Assembly: GCA_002900995.3 (NCBI GenBank)
Contig: CM035308.1
Location: forward strand, 2,418,001-2,482,000
Origin: Ganoderma boninense
Taxonomy: Eukaryota > Basidiomycota > Agaricomycetes > Polyporales > Polyporaceae
Reading direction: 5' to 3'
Length of the DNA stretch: 64,000 bases
In this document: one piece after another, positions 33,268 to 45,979 of the stretch
Layout: the number at the start of each line of letters is the position of its first letter
Numbering within the stretch: the first letter of the stretch is position 1
Notes under the pieces: generated by a model
What the model saw: the letters and a program-made list of their open reading frames with translations, nothing else
What the model was told of the DNA's origin: nothing
Database searches by the model: none
Made by a program: the position numbers and the translations under genes

Positions 33268-36065
33268 TCACGAACGGTACTCTGCACGGCGCTTCTGTAC
33301 CGATCCTGTCGATGATCGTTTGGTGGACTCCAAAGTCGCGCCTCCACGCGCGGTTCTGCTCGGTGCGGATTCGGAACCCACATCCTGCCTCCGTACCCGT
33401 TGTGCATTTTTTGACTTCTTGTCGACCGCGCGCCCTCGCTTTGCCATTTCCATCTGTTTCCGTTTCTTCTCAGCGTCCCTCTCCCGCACTTCTCTCTTCA
33501 TCTTCTCCTCCAACCGGGCACTGTGTCTTGTGCCGGTCGATGAGGGCACTCTATGTCCAGAACGGAGGTTGCGTTTTGTGCCACGCGCGTCGTCACTGGA
33601 CACAGGCAAGGGTCGTTTCCTCGATGCCCGAGTGCCGTGCGGAGATGACGGACCAATAGAAGGGAGTGGGGAAGAAGGCGGATTAGGGAATATCAGAGGG
33701 GGAGGGCTCTCATCCTCTAGATATGATATAATCTCTTGCTCGAATCGGTTGTTATGTTCCAACTTGTGTGTCTTGAGGAAGGTGGCCCAGTAGTCGTCAA
33801 GGTACTTCGGATCCGACCACCTGTCCTGGTAGTCGTTCTCCGACTCGCCATCGTTCGAGTTCTCTTCAGAACTCGATCTGACAGGTTCAGCAGCGTGGTG
33901 AAGGTCGGCAACGGCGTTAATCCACTCGCCGAGTTGTGGGCTCTCGAATTGAAGTCCTCTTGTGAACGTCCGAGTCAAGCTGTTCATAGTCTTCCCGTTC
34001 CCCCCTCCAACGACACCTGGTCCGAACGACATTTTCTCATCGAAAAAATTGTTCAGAGTGTTCTTAAGCTGCCCCGGAGAACGATTATGTGGCTGGTACA
34101 TCAGCGCACAAAATAGGACAACATAAAACAAAGCCTCCATGTCGTCCTGAAACGTTTGCTTCAGGTTATCACCATCAGCGTTGAGCATTCGTATTGACAT
34201 AAAACGCCACGTGCCCTGTAAGACTTTGAGCAGGTATTCAAAAAAAATTCGTAGGACGACTCACAGCCCGGCCAACGTCCTGTGCTTCCCCCATATCATC
34301 TACTGTGCAAGAAGCCTCCCAGTCGATCAAGTACCCTTGACGAGTTGGGCGATCACCTGGAATCTTGACCAAGATGATATTTCCTAAACTGATATCTCTA
34401 TGAATGCGAGAATCCAGCTTTCGCGCATCCTGCATAGCTGCAGAGCTTTGAGTAAAGCGGTTTGTAGGCAAAAGGTATAGACGTACCAATGAATACGTCA
34501 TAGCATGCAGACAGGAGTTCATCTGGACCGCGGACACTTGAAAGTCCATAGCCAACGGTTTCAAGTACCAACCGATGATGACGTCTCCTAGATATACGAA
34601 CTCTATGCTTGTTCACCTGGCAAGCCCAAGGGGCTTGTCGCATCTTGTTCGTCAAAGTCTCCTGGAACCCGATTTCTGATACATGTCAGTTCAAAGGGAG
34701 ACCGTGAGGCCGATGAGCGCGTACCGCTTGATGGTTGAGACGAGCTTGCAACGCCATCACATACATCCCCGAACCACGGTACCCGCGGAACATGGCGAAC
34801 TCCTAAGTTCTGAAGGCGCTGCAATGTATCAGCTTCCAGTTCGTCCACTGAAGCGAAACGCCAAGTGTCCTTCAAGAACGCAATGCTGCGAGAAACCACG
34901 TCGACAGTCCAGTAGCCTCTTGTCCCTCGTCCAACGAAGGAAAGCGGTGAGATGACAGGGCAGGAAACAAGATAGCGACGCGTCTTGCTTGGGCCGCCCG
35001 GGGAAGCCCGACATGAAATGTTCATGGCGTAAACCCGACCGGGTGCATAATGTTCCCGAACAGCATCCTCCACAACCACGTCGCTACCCTCAAGTTGAAC
35101 TCGAACTGCATTTAGGACGACATCCTGGAATAGGACCTCTTCCTCGGCTGAAGCCAACTGAACAGTAGGATCATGACCACGACCAGCGTTCGAAGTTTGC
35201 GAAAACCGCCAGAGGAACTCGCAGAGCAGATCTGGGTGTTCGCGAATGTTGAAAGACTCTGTGGTAACGCATCCTGACCGATCCCAGCGGAGGATGCGTG
35301 CGAAAGAACCGGACATGGAGATGGAGAAGAGGAACGTTCGAAATTGTCGCGCGAGGATTTCCGTGACAAACGCGACGTGCTGTCCGAGGGTGCGGGGGAG
35401 GTCTATGACGAGCTGATAATCTTCATCCTTTGCTAGCTGCAAGAACTCATGGGAACGACGGGTGTCTTGGTCGATGTTCGAGGGCGGGTCGACGAAGAAG
35501 TCATGCAACGGGTGCGGCTTGAGATCAATAAACAATTCGGCATGTCCCAGCTCGACGCGAGACGAATGATCGGAACTGTGTATGATCGGCATGCTACCAG
35601 GTGCATAGCAGCAGATATCGGGTTTCATGTAACCCGGTCGGTTGGGATGGATGCTGCGTGAGGCAGCGACCTCGAAGACAAAACCAGGACAGCGAGCCTG
35701 CTTCGGTGTTTGCTTGTTCAGGGCGGGGAGCTGCGTCCATGAGATGACGGCGGTGAGGGTCACAGCGGCAGTACACTCACTAATTGAGCGTACATATCGT
35801 CAACGGTGTTCCAGCTTAAGGGGACATCCTTGAACGCATTCCTGCTCTGCAACCGCCCCTTCCTGCCGCCAGGTACGTCCCATGGAAGGAAGAAGTCGAG
35901 AAACTGCTGAGGTGGCATAGGTCCCAGTAAATGGTCAATGCAATCGTGGAGGTGGAGGTCATTCCGCGCCGCGGCTGAACGAGGATCTAGCCCGCGGGTA
36001 TGGGAGAACGTGTTGTCTAGGGCCAAAGGGACATCGTAGACACATGCCGGAACGCCTGGGGACAT
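33268..36065 (-). CDS. FunK1-family protein kinase, copy 1
   Basis: Five exons, 866 aa: complement(join(33268..34215,34265..34437,34487..34675,34725..35730,35781..36065)). FunK1 is a kinase family expanded in basidiomycetes; its biological roles are mostly unknown. The N-terminal block (GPMPPQQFLDFFLP, RNAFKDVP) precedes CPGFVFEV and the RILRWDRSGCVTTESF block. WTVDVVSRSIAFLKDTWRF gives the ATP-site Lys region. The catalytic loop is HRDISLGNIIL. The metal-binding position usually occupied by DFG reads LIDWEAS, and GTWRFMS marks the activation segment end, followed by the long C-lobe (DDMEALFYVVLFCAL). The last 200 residues are basic with Ser/Arg and Lys-rich runs suggesting nuclear targeting. 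Only 0.5 kb separates it from copy 2, on the same strand. Confidence 0.85.
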
Positions 36066-36572
36066 GGTGGACGCGAGGCGGAGGATGCAGACGCAAGCCA
36101 GCAGCGGCAGCAGCAGGGATACTGGGCAGGCGAGGGGAGATGGGCGACGAGACCGAGCAAGTTCGACTCCAACTTCAACTTCAACTTCGACTTCATGCGC
36201 CTAAATAGGCGCTTCAGCGCTCTTGCTCAGTACAGTCAACCAACCATTGTCTCCGTCTTCCGTACACCACACTAGGTCCATCGTCCTTCGAATGGCCGTT
36301 CATTCAATATTCGTGTACAAAAAACTCTTTGTCATCGGTCTACCTCGGCGAGTACAATGTTCGCTCCAACTTCCTGCCCTGGACACCGATCTGGGAACCG
36401 TGACTCTCATCCAGTGCCACCTTCGCATTCCAGCAGATGCCCCCTCGCTAGGCTGCTCCCTTCAAATTTGTACCTCCGTGCTACTGGGATATCAACGCAG
36501 TGAATTGTCTCTTTGGCGGCATGAGAATCACGACAATGAATAGACCAATGATGCTACACTTACCAGAACGGC
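36066..36572. other. Spacer between the two FunK1 genes, with hexamer repeat
   Basis: About 0.5 kb. Near 36161-36191 there is a short run of AACTTC/GACTTC-type hexamers just upstream of copy 1, possibly in its promoter. No gene seen. Confidence 0.5.
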
Positions 36573-39500
36573 CTACTCCCAACCCTGGACCCCTCTCGCA
36601 CGACCTTTCCCCTTCACAGCTGAATTTTGAAGTTCGCTACGACCTTCGGCTTCGGCTTCGGCTTCCAGAAGCTCAGCACTGGACCCCTCCTCTTCACCTG
36701 ATTCCGCATCTGATTCAAAAGCTGTATACGTCGAGTCCTCCTCGGCGCCGTGATCCATCTCCACAAACTCCCGCAATGCACTCGACGTGTGGCTGGAACT
36801 CCAGGATGTTGATGCGACGGTTGTATCGATGCTCGTGTCCTTGGTGGACCGCCATGACATAGGTGATAGGTAACCTCCGCTGGGACCGTTGTTGGTTCCA
36901 CTGACGTGCAGACGCTTTGAGGACGGACCTGCCTCCGGATCCTTGGGTAAGAGCACACCATCATCCCCCCTGGGTCGTTTGTTGACGGTGCGGTTTGACA
37001 AGCTACTTGCAGCGGAAATCGTCGACTGGTAAGCGACGTTATCCATGGTTGCTGCAGGCCTCCGAGCTTTGAAGACCTCCTTGAGGTCCTCGACATTCGC
37101 GTTGTCAGAGCGTTTGGCAGGCTTGAGATCTTGGCACTCCTGAAGCAGGTTACCCCACCAGGTGTAAAACCCTTTCATGATGGTGATACCCTTCTCCGTC
37201 ACCGCCTTTGAGTTAGGGGGTCTTCGCCGGCCTAGGGCCTCCGACAGCCATTTTTCAATGGTGGGTGTCGTCCAGTGGAGTTTGCTGGTGTAGCTCCGGT
37301 CCCTCAAGTTCACGTTTTTCAGAAGTCCGCCGCGTGACACTCCATCTTCCCACAAGGTAAAATCGTCGAAGAACTCCAGACTACGCTGCACGACCCACGG
37401 TTCCAGTGTCTTGAGCGGGAGCCAAAGGAGGGCGCAGTACAGGACGACGTATATCATGGATTCCATGTCGTCGCCGAAGGTATGCCTTGGTCGACCACCG
37501 CTCTGCCCACCCATACAGTTAGCAATGGCACCAGACACAAATTGCCACGTAGCCTGTTGTTGTTGGAATATACAGACTCGGTCAGCGTGAATGGTTCATT
37601 GGTATTCATGGGAGCACTAACCGACACCGGGAAACTCTCGCCATCGTCACCAATATATGAGTCCTGGCGCTCACATCGGCGAGACAACTCCCAATCGATG
37701 ACATAACCGGTCCGATACATTGATGGACGTGTTGCAGCACTCGTCGAACCGGATCCTCGTTCGGGATCCTTGTACAGAATGATGTTCCCCGGTGTAACGT
37801 CGCGATGAAGGCGTCGTCTTTGCTCAAACGCGGCTTTCAAAGCTGAAAAGTAACATAAGCGTCGTGGGCATGGACTACCGGAAGCTGATCGCACCTCCAA
37901 AAGCATCGTATGTGGCGTAAAGAAGCTCATTTGAGTCGTGGAATCGGAGCAGAGGGTATCCAGCCACATTGAGCACCAATCGATAATGTGTGCGTTTGAT
38001 GATGAATTTTTTCATCTCGTCCAGCGTGCGCTTGGCACGACAAACCCACGAATGGCCCAGAAAGTTCTGGGTCAGTGTGGTTTGCACATCCTCTGTCGAA
38101 CCATGTCAACATAATCCTCAGCTCAGAGAAGATAGTCACTCATCTGTACATACCATGATTGTACTCGATCATCAGAATATCACTCTCCGGTAGCTGATCG
38201 TCCCGAACAACAGAGTTTAGGATGTCTTCATCATGTTCGACTGGAGGTACGTTCTTGGTGACTTCGCACAAAGTACGTAGGATATCTCCTTCTCGCTCCA
38301 GACGACTCGGATCTTCTCCAGGTACATCGTATCTCCAGGTGTCCTTCAAGAGCCATACACGTTCCGTGCGAGAGTCAACTGCCCAATAGGCACGGGTACA
38401 GCGGCCTGCAACGGACAAAGGAACAGCAATTGGTCGAGATACAAGCAAGTAGTGGCCAGCCGGCTGCTCCGCGGCATAGTGCCTAGAGCTGGGAAGATGT
38501 ATGACGGTAACGCATCCCTTTTCCCAGTGCTCGTCCACGGACCCTTCAGACCCGGACATGCTTTGGCGCCTGACATGGGCTTCAATGGCAAGCTTGAAAA
38601 CCATCGCTTGCTGGTCGGTGGCTGGTTCGACGGTGAGGTCGTAACCTCGCTCGGCGAGAGAAGCCCATGCGAAGCGCCAGAGAAAGTCGCACAGGAGTTC
38701 TGGCTGGTCCAGTACGCTGAACCGCTCAGAGACGATGGCTCCTGCGCGGTCCCAGCGAATGAAGCGGGCGTAGTGACTGCATATAGAGATGGTAAAGCAG
38801 AAGTGTCTGTGCTGTCGTTTGCACAGCTCGGTGGCGTAGGAGACCTGCTGTCCTAGCCGCTTGAGGGCCTCCATGTCCGTCGACTGGGTCACGAAGTGGA
38901 ATTTGGCGCGATCATCTCTAGACTTTGGATCGCGGAATGAGTCGTCGGAACTGCTTCCTTTGACTTCGATGACAAGGGCAGCATATCCCATGTGAGCGCG
39001 CTTCATAGGAACAAGCTCCGAGGAACCCGGTGGGCCTTGAAGTTCGCAAGTGGAGTCCAGCTTTCGCTTGGATTTCGGGGTAGAAGTATTCGCTGTGGGA
39101 GCTGGGTTGGTTTGGCGGGATGTGGGCGCCGTGTAATCGTCTACCAGGTCGACGTGCTCGTTTGCAAAACAGGAAAGGTCTGGCTTGCTGCTTCCGGTCA
39201 AGCCCGGGAGGGGACCACTCGCGTCCGCAGCTTCCGAAGTGATACAGACAGTGAAGCCTGGACACCGCCCTCTGTTGATGGCTTTGGCCTACGCATGGTT
39301 GGGCACACAGCTCATGGCTCTCGAAAACAGGCGTACTCACCAGTGGCTCATAGATCTTTTTCTCTGACCCCTCTCGTTTTGGCACCTCGTTGAACGCTTC
39401 TCTGGGTTCTGGCATTTTCTCCCGATGCTCCTTCCACATGCGGCCTTGCGGGTTCAGAAATTCCTCCAAAAACTTGACGGGGGGCATAGGACCCAACACC

Positions 39501-39873
39501 CATCTCCTCGCTTCATTGGCGAGTCGACCATAGCGGACACTGTCCCTCTGGTCGCCAAATCCGTACGTCTGGCCACTGGTCTCAGTCATCATGACATGTG
39601 CAACGGGTGCATTCCAGGCGCCTCCCCCTCTTCCAGTTTTCCTCAGCCCTCGAGGCTGTGATTCCGGTGTCGCCTGAGAAGACTCCTCCAGCTCGGAGTA
39701 CTGGGATTGCGAGAACTCGGAGCACTGAGATTCCGCTGGCTCGGGATTAATGGTAGCGGCATTCCCAAAGAGTTCGCCATGGCTGGCAGTAGGGGTAGTG
39801 GGAGGCTGGAGAACATTTAGCCTGAGTCACGTTGATGAGAAACAGCATTCCTTACCGAGTCACGTCCCACCAT
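36573..39873 (-). CDS. FunK1-family protein kinase, copy 2
   Basis: Six exons, 1005 aa: complement(join(36573..37553,37622..37842,37895..38092,38154..39288,39341..39805,39856..39873)). The first exon is only 18 nt (MVGRDS). Residues about 7-70 are Ser/Gln/Glu-rich. The FunK1 order is the same as in copy 1: GPMPPVKFLEEFLNP, RCPGFTVCITSEAAD, RFIRWDRAGAIVSERF, WAVDSRTERVWLLKDTWRY, catalytic loop HRDVTPGNIIL and the DFG-position sequence VIDWELS, then ATWQFVSG and DDMESMIYVVLYCALLW. The C-terminal 200 residues are Ser/Glu-rich and acidic, unlike the basic tail of copy 1. The two proteins are clearly paralogous over the kinase core and probably arose by tandem duplication, but they are too diverged to be recent. 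Substrates are unknown. Confidence 0.85.
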
Positions 39874-40646
39874 TTGTATTGATGGTGTGGTCGCAAGCAG
39901 CAAGTAGCCTGTCCGTATGCGAGGGAGGAGAGAAGCGGTAGGACGAGAGCTGGAATGTCCCTCGCTTCGTCTGGCAATGCAACTGGAATGATATCAAGGG
40001 AGAGTTCAGCGTTCAACGTTCAACACGTCTTGTCCTATAGCCTCATGAATCGGAATCAGATGGGTCTCAGATAATCACCAGGGGACCGTCACTCCCAGGT
40101 CGAACGAGACCATGAGGTTCAGCTACGTACGGCATTGGCACTACCGTCCCACGACTGACGTTATCCTCCACCAATCTACACGTCTTTTACGTATAGGTAT
40201 TGTTTATTCTGTCAAAAAGGTCACGCTTGTGCTTCTCGACCTTACCTCCATTGCCTGCTCTGGCTATCATCAAATAATCACCCCCCAGTCCTCCTTGTTC
40301 GAGAGAAGCAAGGATGTCACCGGATTGTAATTCGAACTTGCGTGGCTGAATCGAGTACCACGCCCGGCCCGCGAGGAAGACAGTATCTGGAACAAAGTAA
40401 CCGTGTCTCCATGACCACGCTGCACGCATCGTCAAATATACAGGAAGTATGACACCGGCGACATGATGCATGATGCATGACGCCTCGAGAACAACGGGAT
40501 GAGGAAACGTACGCCGCCCGGAACGCGCCGTCGTGCTTTGGCAATGCCAGGGCCAACACTGCGGTGGTGGTGGTGTGCGATCCTACTACGGATGGGCACG
40601 AGACAAGGCCACCCTACGTCCGGACGGAAACCATCCCGGGCTGCTC
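39874..40646. other. Non-coding region left of the F-box relics
   Basis: Short repeats of GTTCAAC lie at about 40009-40025. A 95-codon minus-strand frame at 40187-40471 (MHHVAGVILPVYL...) has protein-like composition but no recognisable domain and no splice-linked neighbour, so I do not call it a gene. Confidence 0.35.
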
Positions 40647-40890
40647 ATGGAGGACGGGACCTTCGGCCACTGTCCCGACCTGACGTCATTGCACGTCTAC
40701 GCGTGCGGGGCCGAGGACGTCGGCCGCGCTGGTGGCCACCGCTTGGAAGGAGGTAGACAACCCCTGCACCGGCTCGCTATCCAGTGCGAGTAGGGGGTCG
40801 AGCGCGGAAGTGCAGTCTCGGGCACTCGAGCTGGAGGGACTTGTTGGCGAGCTGTCTGTGACGGTGGGGGCGAAGAAACGTGCGTGGTGA
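40647..40890 (+). pseudogene. F-box/LRR gene relic A
   Basis: Plus-strand frames read EDGTFGHCPDLTSLHVYACGAEDVGR, then QPLHRLAIQCE, then after a frameshift QSRALELEGLVGELSVTV and AW-stop. These align in order with the C-terminal part of the intact F-box protein on the other strand (EDGTFRHFLNLTSLYVYTCRVEDVDR, RPLHRLAIECE, ESQALKLEELVRELWVTV). A stop and frame change between the blocks show it is dead. Confidence 0.75.
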
Positions 40891-41099
40891 AAATCCTGTG
40901 TCATTCCGGAGATACATACCCCTGCATGCATCCGCTGCGGCCTCTCCCCCCCTCGCCCCTCCGGGAAGAACACAACGCCCATTGACAGCGAGACCCGAAT
41001 TCTGTCCATGCCGACACGCACGGTCATCTGCGACGACCTACTTGGGAGGCGGCATGGCTCACGACATGCGGCATGGGTACACTGCTGGGCGGACCTGGT

Positions 41100-41280
41100 C
41101 AATTAGAAAGGCTTTTGGCTGTCAACGCCCCCTCCCTCCCCCTCATCGACACGCTCAGTATGATCCTCGCCTGGAGGGAAGACAGAGATCACGAAGCTTG
41201 TTGGGTTGGTCCAAGAGAGAAGGTGGGGATGGTGGAAGGCTTGTACCAACCCGGGCCGTGCCTTTGGCCAGAAAGGTGTA
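41100..41280 (+). pseudogene. F-box/LRR gene relic B
   Basis: The plus-strand frame LERLLAVNAPSLPLIDTLSMILA resembles NDRLLAVIPPIDTLGLVLA of the intact F-box protein. Further on, GWWKACTNPG in one frame and GPCLWPERCKW in another resemble its extreme C-terminus (AWWKPCVVPEGW, GVCPWPDRW). The middle is deleted and the frame broken. It is a second, independent fragment. Confidence 0.5.
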
Positions 41281-43050
41281 AGTGGTCACCGGTCACCAGT
41301 CATCACTCCCTCCGGGCCTCTCGCCGAGACCCATATCGCCATCCTCCCAATAGGTCCATCTCCGCTTCGTACGGGCTGCAGCGGATACCGCAAGCCTGAT
41401 CGCTTTGGCGATACAGCGACACAGCACTTATTTGCCGCTGCGGAATCCCCGATCCCGTCGAGGTCGAGCGATAAAGATCGGCACATCGCCGCGAGCGCAT
41501 CATGGCTGAACGCATCTCTTCTGTGCGGTACGTAAGTACTTATACTTAGTCTTCCGGCGGATGTCTCGGAGCAACGTCGAAAGCTTCGGATCCACAAATA
41601 GAGCTCCGTCGTCACACAGCCAGCAGCCGATGCATCGTCCGGACCATCGTCGCCGACCCGCAATTCGACGAGCGCCTGCTCTAGTTGAGCGTCCGGGAGG
41701 CGCTTTCACGGATCTGCGTGGACATGGGTGCAAGAAGATTGTCTGGGACGGCGATAGACACCGTGTCTCACGTTGGAGAGGAACTTGAAACCATAGAGCT
41801 CTGAATGGCGGGTGAGCGTGGGGAACCTCTCAACGACCCCGTCGTGTGCGCCAAAGAAGATATCTCACGGACTTACGGAACCATTTCATGCAGTCATTAC
41901 TCGAAGTTGAATGGGAGAAGGACGACGGTTCAGACCCTGCAAGGGTGTGGAAGTAGCACGGCCCCTGCATGTATTATTTTGCGTACCACCGGGACGTTGT
42001 GTTCGTAATGTGACGGTTGCTCTTACCTCTGAAGCGAACGGAGATTGAGCCGCGAGGCAGATGTTTTTACATCCATTGAAAGCTGCCGTACATACATTAA
42101 GTCGGTGGGCCTTCAAGCTTGAGGGAGCATGGGCGCGGCAACGAGAATTGGCAGCGGGCGCAGCGCTTGATAGGACCAAGGACTGCCGAAACCTTTGATT
42201 CGTCGTTGGGAAGGATGCAGTAAGTAAGCAAATACGTAGCCATTCGCGGACGCTGGGCTGCAGTAGCCAGGGACAGGAACGGCGGGGCTATCCCCTCTCT
42301 GGTACTTACAGGTACAACTACCAAGGTCTACACAGCTACTTACTTACGTGCTAAGCCGGTCCTGCCTCCCCGCCGACGCTCTTGTGGCGTGCCGCAAGCT
42401 GACGCGCTGGGGTTCATCCGCACTCCCACTGAAACTAAGGTTAGCACCGCAGCGTCTTCGATTGGCAAGGGCGCTGGTCAGGATGAAACGAACGGACAGT
42501 TCTTCGACATCAAATCAAAGGGAATGATGCAAGGATGTTTGTATGGCGATGAAGACAATGTCGTTTGCCATACACGCGCGACGCCTTCAGTCTCGGATTT
42601 CTGACTGAAATTTAATCATGCCCAAACGGTGTGGGCTGGGCGATATCAAAACCGCGTCGGGCAGTCGGGCAGGGGGGCTTGTGGACGAAAAACGGAGAGG
42701 GGGCAGTGTGTGGGCGGGGGGGTGAACAGATGATGATGGGAGGATCAGAGGCGAGTCGGAGTCGGAGCCACGGGGGTTGTTTGTGCGTGTTTGTGCGGTG
42801 CCAGCATAAGGTGTTCAACACCCGCCAAGCTCCTTTCCCATCGTCCTCATCGTCCTCGACGTCCTCCTCGACCTTCGTCCCCGTCGCGAGCCGTCTTTCA
42901 CCGACTTTGCCATTCCCTAGACCGGCAGGCTCCGCTGGTCTTGTCTAGACATCGCTGCACGCACCCCGGAACGTGCTGCTTGATTCTAGCCAACTCCGAC
43001 TCGACGTCGACTTGCAGTCCTTCGCCACTTAGCTCTTTCAACAATACCAA
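41281..43050. other. 1.8 kb gene-poor region upstream of the Vts1-like gene
   Basis: Between 41281 and 42600 I find only short shadow frames. The repeated tetramer-like TAAGTAAG/CTTACTTA occurs near 42220 and 42340. From about 42620 the DNA becomes GC- and pyrimidine-rich (TCC/CGTCC runs near 42840-42880), the probable promoter and 5' UTR of the next gene. Confidence 0.4.
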
Positions 43051-43127
43051 AACATGTCTAGCCTCGCCCCTCCAGCCCCAGCGTGTCCCCCGCCCCCGGC
43101 GGCAGGTCCCCCAACTTCCGCGCCTCC

Positions 43128-45419
43128 ATGGGCCCCACCTCCGCTCGTCCTGTCGGTGTCCAAGGCGGCCTCTCTCCCGCTTCTCCTCGCCCCGGTGCCA
43201 CCAACGGCGGCGCGCGCCCTACAAGCGAGCTTTTGGGCAGCGCGGGCATGTTCCAGACCCCAGAGGGTGAGTGGTCGCTTCGGATCCCGTTCGGCTCCAT
43301 TCCGGGTGGCTATGGACCACCGGCGCACCATCACGCTCGTTAGCTACGGACTGTCGCCGAAAAAGGCTTCAACCGTCTGCTGTCTGCCCAACGACTGGGC
43401 CGATTTGGTGGATGGTCGCATTTTCCTTGTCTGCGTCTTTGTTGCCTCGCTGTGACAGAGCAGATCGAGCACAGCTCGCGAAGTGGGCAATGGGACTTCC
43501 GACTATGAAACCTTATCTCTTCCTGCCGAACGGGAGCTCGTCGATCTGTTAGTAGTCCGAAGACTCATCCATTTTACAGCCGAAGCTATCGACCAGTGGT
43601 TCGAGACTTTCCAGAACTACGAGGTGACGCTGGTGAGTAACAGTATTATTACCTATACCGCAACTTCTTATGACTGTCGTCTCCTCTAATCGTATAGGAA
43701 GAAATGGCAGCTGCCTCTCTTGACGTCAATTTTAAGGAGGAACTGAGTGCCATCGAGCAATGTGAGTAAATTTTTTGGTCAGCATCTGTGTGTAGAGCAC
43801 TGTACCACAGATGCTGAACAGCGGTGGGCGATCCTGAATCCGACTTTCTTTCAGGGTTCAAAGTTCTCTCCGAAGCTGAGCGCACAGCCGCTCTTTACAG
43901 TCTTTTGCAACATTCTACGCAAGTTCAGATTCGATTCTTCATCACCGTCCTTCAGCAAATGGCTCGGTCTGATCCCATGACCGCCCTTCTTTCGCCTGCC
44001 ATGGGGGGCTCGATGCAGAGCCAGATGGAGGCCAAGCTCGCGAGCATGAATCTGAAGTCCCCTGGCTTGAAGTCGAACCTCCCGGCGTCGCCGACGGCGC
44101 GCAACTTCTCCGGTTCAGCTATCGGTGGCAGCAGTTTCCTTTCGCCCGAGTCCGCGAACAACGCCGGCGACGCTGCCGCCACCCTTGCTCAGCAGCGCGC
44201 GAAGCTCAAGGCGAGCAACGCTGCCCACCGCATCTCCGCCCCTGTGCTTTCCTCTACCCTCGGAGCCGATCGCAACACATGGGGCACCGGCTCCAACCAG
44301 TTGGGGCAGGTCGATGAGCGGTCATCGTCCCCCGCGCAGGAAATCACCATCTCGGCGTCGCGGCCGAAGAGCACCGACTTCTCCGGCCTTGCAAACGCCC
44401 TCAAGTCGCCGCGAGGCGATGAAGGCGACCAGCTATCCCCCATGCCGGGTGGCAGCTGGGCAAGCATGGTGAACACACCCCTCATTCCGATCTTCAAGGA
44501 CACTCGCAACCCTGGCCAGGGCCTCGACGCCGCGGCTCAAAAGCTCAACGACTGGACCGCGGGCGGAGGCGGCGCCGTCCCCCTCATCTCGGACCCCCCG
44601 AAGAAGTACAACCGTCTGTCGAAGGGTGCACAGGGCTCCAACGACGGCGAGGAACACCAGGGTCAGGGCGGCGGCAACCAGCGCAACGTCTCCGGCGGCC
44701 TGCGCCATGGGGGCAACAACGGCAACCTCGGCGCGTTCGGCGGACAGGCTGGCTGGGGTGGGGCGCGCAGCCCAGCACTTTCGAACACGTCGAACCGCTT
44801 CAGCGACGACGGCAGCATGAACGGCCTCGGCATGGCTGGCTTCGGTGCCATGGGCATGGGCAACCCCGCGCTTGCGGGCATGCCTGGCACCGGCGGCTTC
44901 AACATGGCTGCGCTCGCCGCTGCGGGGATGGCGCCCGTCAGCCCGTTCAACAGCATGTTCAACGTGTCGAACCTGGCGGCGATGGGCCTGACCCCGGAGC
45001 AGATGCTGGCGATGCAGATGGCGGCGGCTGGCCAACTCGGACAGCTCGGCCAGGGTGGCCTCAGCCCGTTCGGGATGGGCATGGGCAACAACGGGAACAT
45101 GCGCGGGAACCGCGGGATGGGCCGAGGCGGGAACAGCGCAAAGTCGTCGCCGCTGCCGCGGTCTGGAGAAAAGAAGGACGACGAGGACGTCGACCCGAAG
45201 CTGCTCGAGGATGTGCCCGGGTGGCTGCGGAGCCTGCGGCTCCACAAGTACACGCCGAACTTCGAAGGCATGTCGTGGCGCGACATGGTCGTCATGGACG
45301 AGGCCCAGCTTGAGGCGAAGGGCGTCGCGGCCCTGGGGGCGCGGCGGAAGATGTTGAAGACGTTCGAGGTCGTGCGCAAGAAGATGGGCATCGAGGGTCC
45401 GGCGGGCGCCTCTGCCTGA
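43128..45419 (+). CDS. Vts1/Smaug-like SAM-domain RNA-binding protein
   Basis: Four exons from this start, 606 aa: join(43128..43266,43580..43632,43698..43761,43855..45419). Vts1/Smaug proteins bind stem-loop SRE elements through a SAM domain and recruit Ccr4-Not to destabilise mRNAs. The conserved N-terminal region reads [47 protein letters not shown] in pieces, then SEAERTAALYSLLQHSTQVQIRFFITVLQQMAR, then a long Gly/Met/Asn-rich disordered stretch. The SAM domain is at the C-terminus (LLEDVPGWLRSLRLHKYTPNF, GMSWRDMVVMDEAQL, GVAALGARRKMLKTFE). Intron 1 is unusually long (313 nt). The true start is uncertain: the ATG at 43054 reads MSSLAPP and then leaves the frame in which SPSVSPAPGGRSPNF continues, so one base may be missing. 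The ATG at 43128 is the first in the right frame. Confidence 0.88.
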
Positions 45420-45979
45420 AGTGAACAATTTCAGGTGCGATGCGTGCGTCGCCGCTGGTGCAGTGCGCGGTCGGTGCACGGCGCGTGGGCCTTGTGGTGT
45501 CCCGTCATTCATGTCTCAGCGGGGGCTCGGGGTGCCCGCGCCGGGCGTTGACTCTTGCGTACATGCGTGTAGGCGCATTTTCGGCCCAAGGGGCCACGAA
45601 AGATTCGTGTTTCTTGATTGTGTTTCTCGTTATTATCGATCTACTCCTGGCTAGGGTGTCCGTATCCCCTCTATACCATACCACGGTCCCATCCATCATC
45701 ATCACCAACCCTCTCTTACTAGCGAATCCCATATTACGGCGTCGGCCAACTCAACTGTGTCACCCTGGATCGAGTGTATGTGTAGTTGTAATTGATATGT
45801 CCGTAGGAACACATACTCTATTTATGTATTCTTCGTTCTCCTTCACTTGTTGTCTGCGACCTCCATTCGCCAGGAAACCATGCAAAAGTCATGGCGTGAT
45901 ATAGCCAGTCGGCAGAGGGCCGCCGCATGGTTCGTTCTAAGTATCGCTATTCGATCTCGAGCCTTTCGTTCATATGCCT
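45420..45979. other. Convergent intergenic region
   Basis: About 0.56 kb between the 3' ends of the Vts1-like and F-box genes, AT-richer toward the middle. No gene seen. Confidence 0.5.

Noticed and set aside
40187..40471. Minus-strand 95-codon frame with protein-like composition
   Set aside because: No recognised domain, no splice-linked exon and no convincing start context. I noted it in the gap entry rather than calling a gene.
42220..42347. 9-bp inverted pair GTAAGTAAG / CTTACTTAC as a possible MITE
   Set aside because: The similarity stops at 9 bp, no flanking duplication is visible and the motif is low-complexity.
44433..45512. Long minus-strand open frame (359 codons)
   Set aside because: It is antisense to the large Vts1-like exon, with biased composition and no domain.
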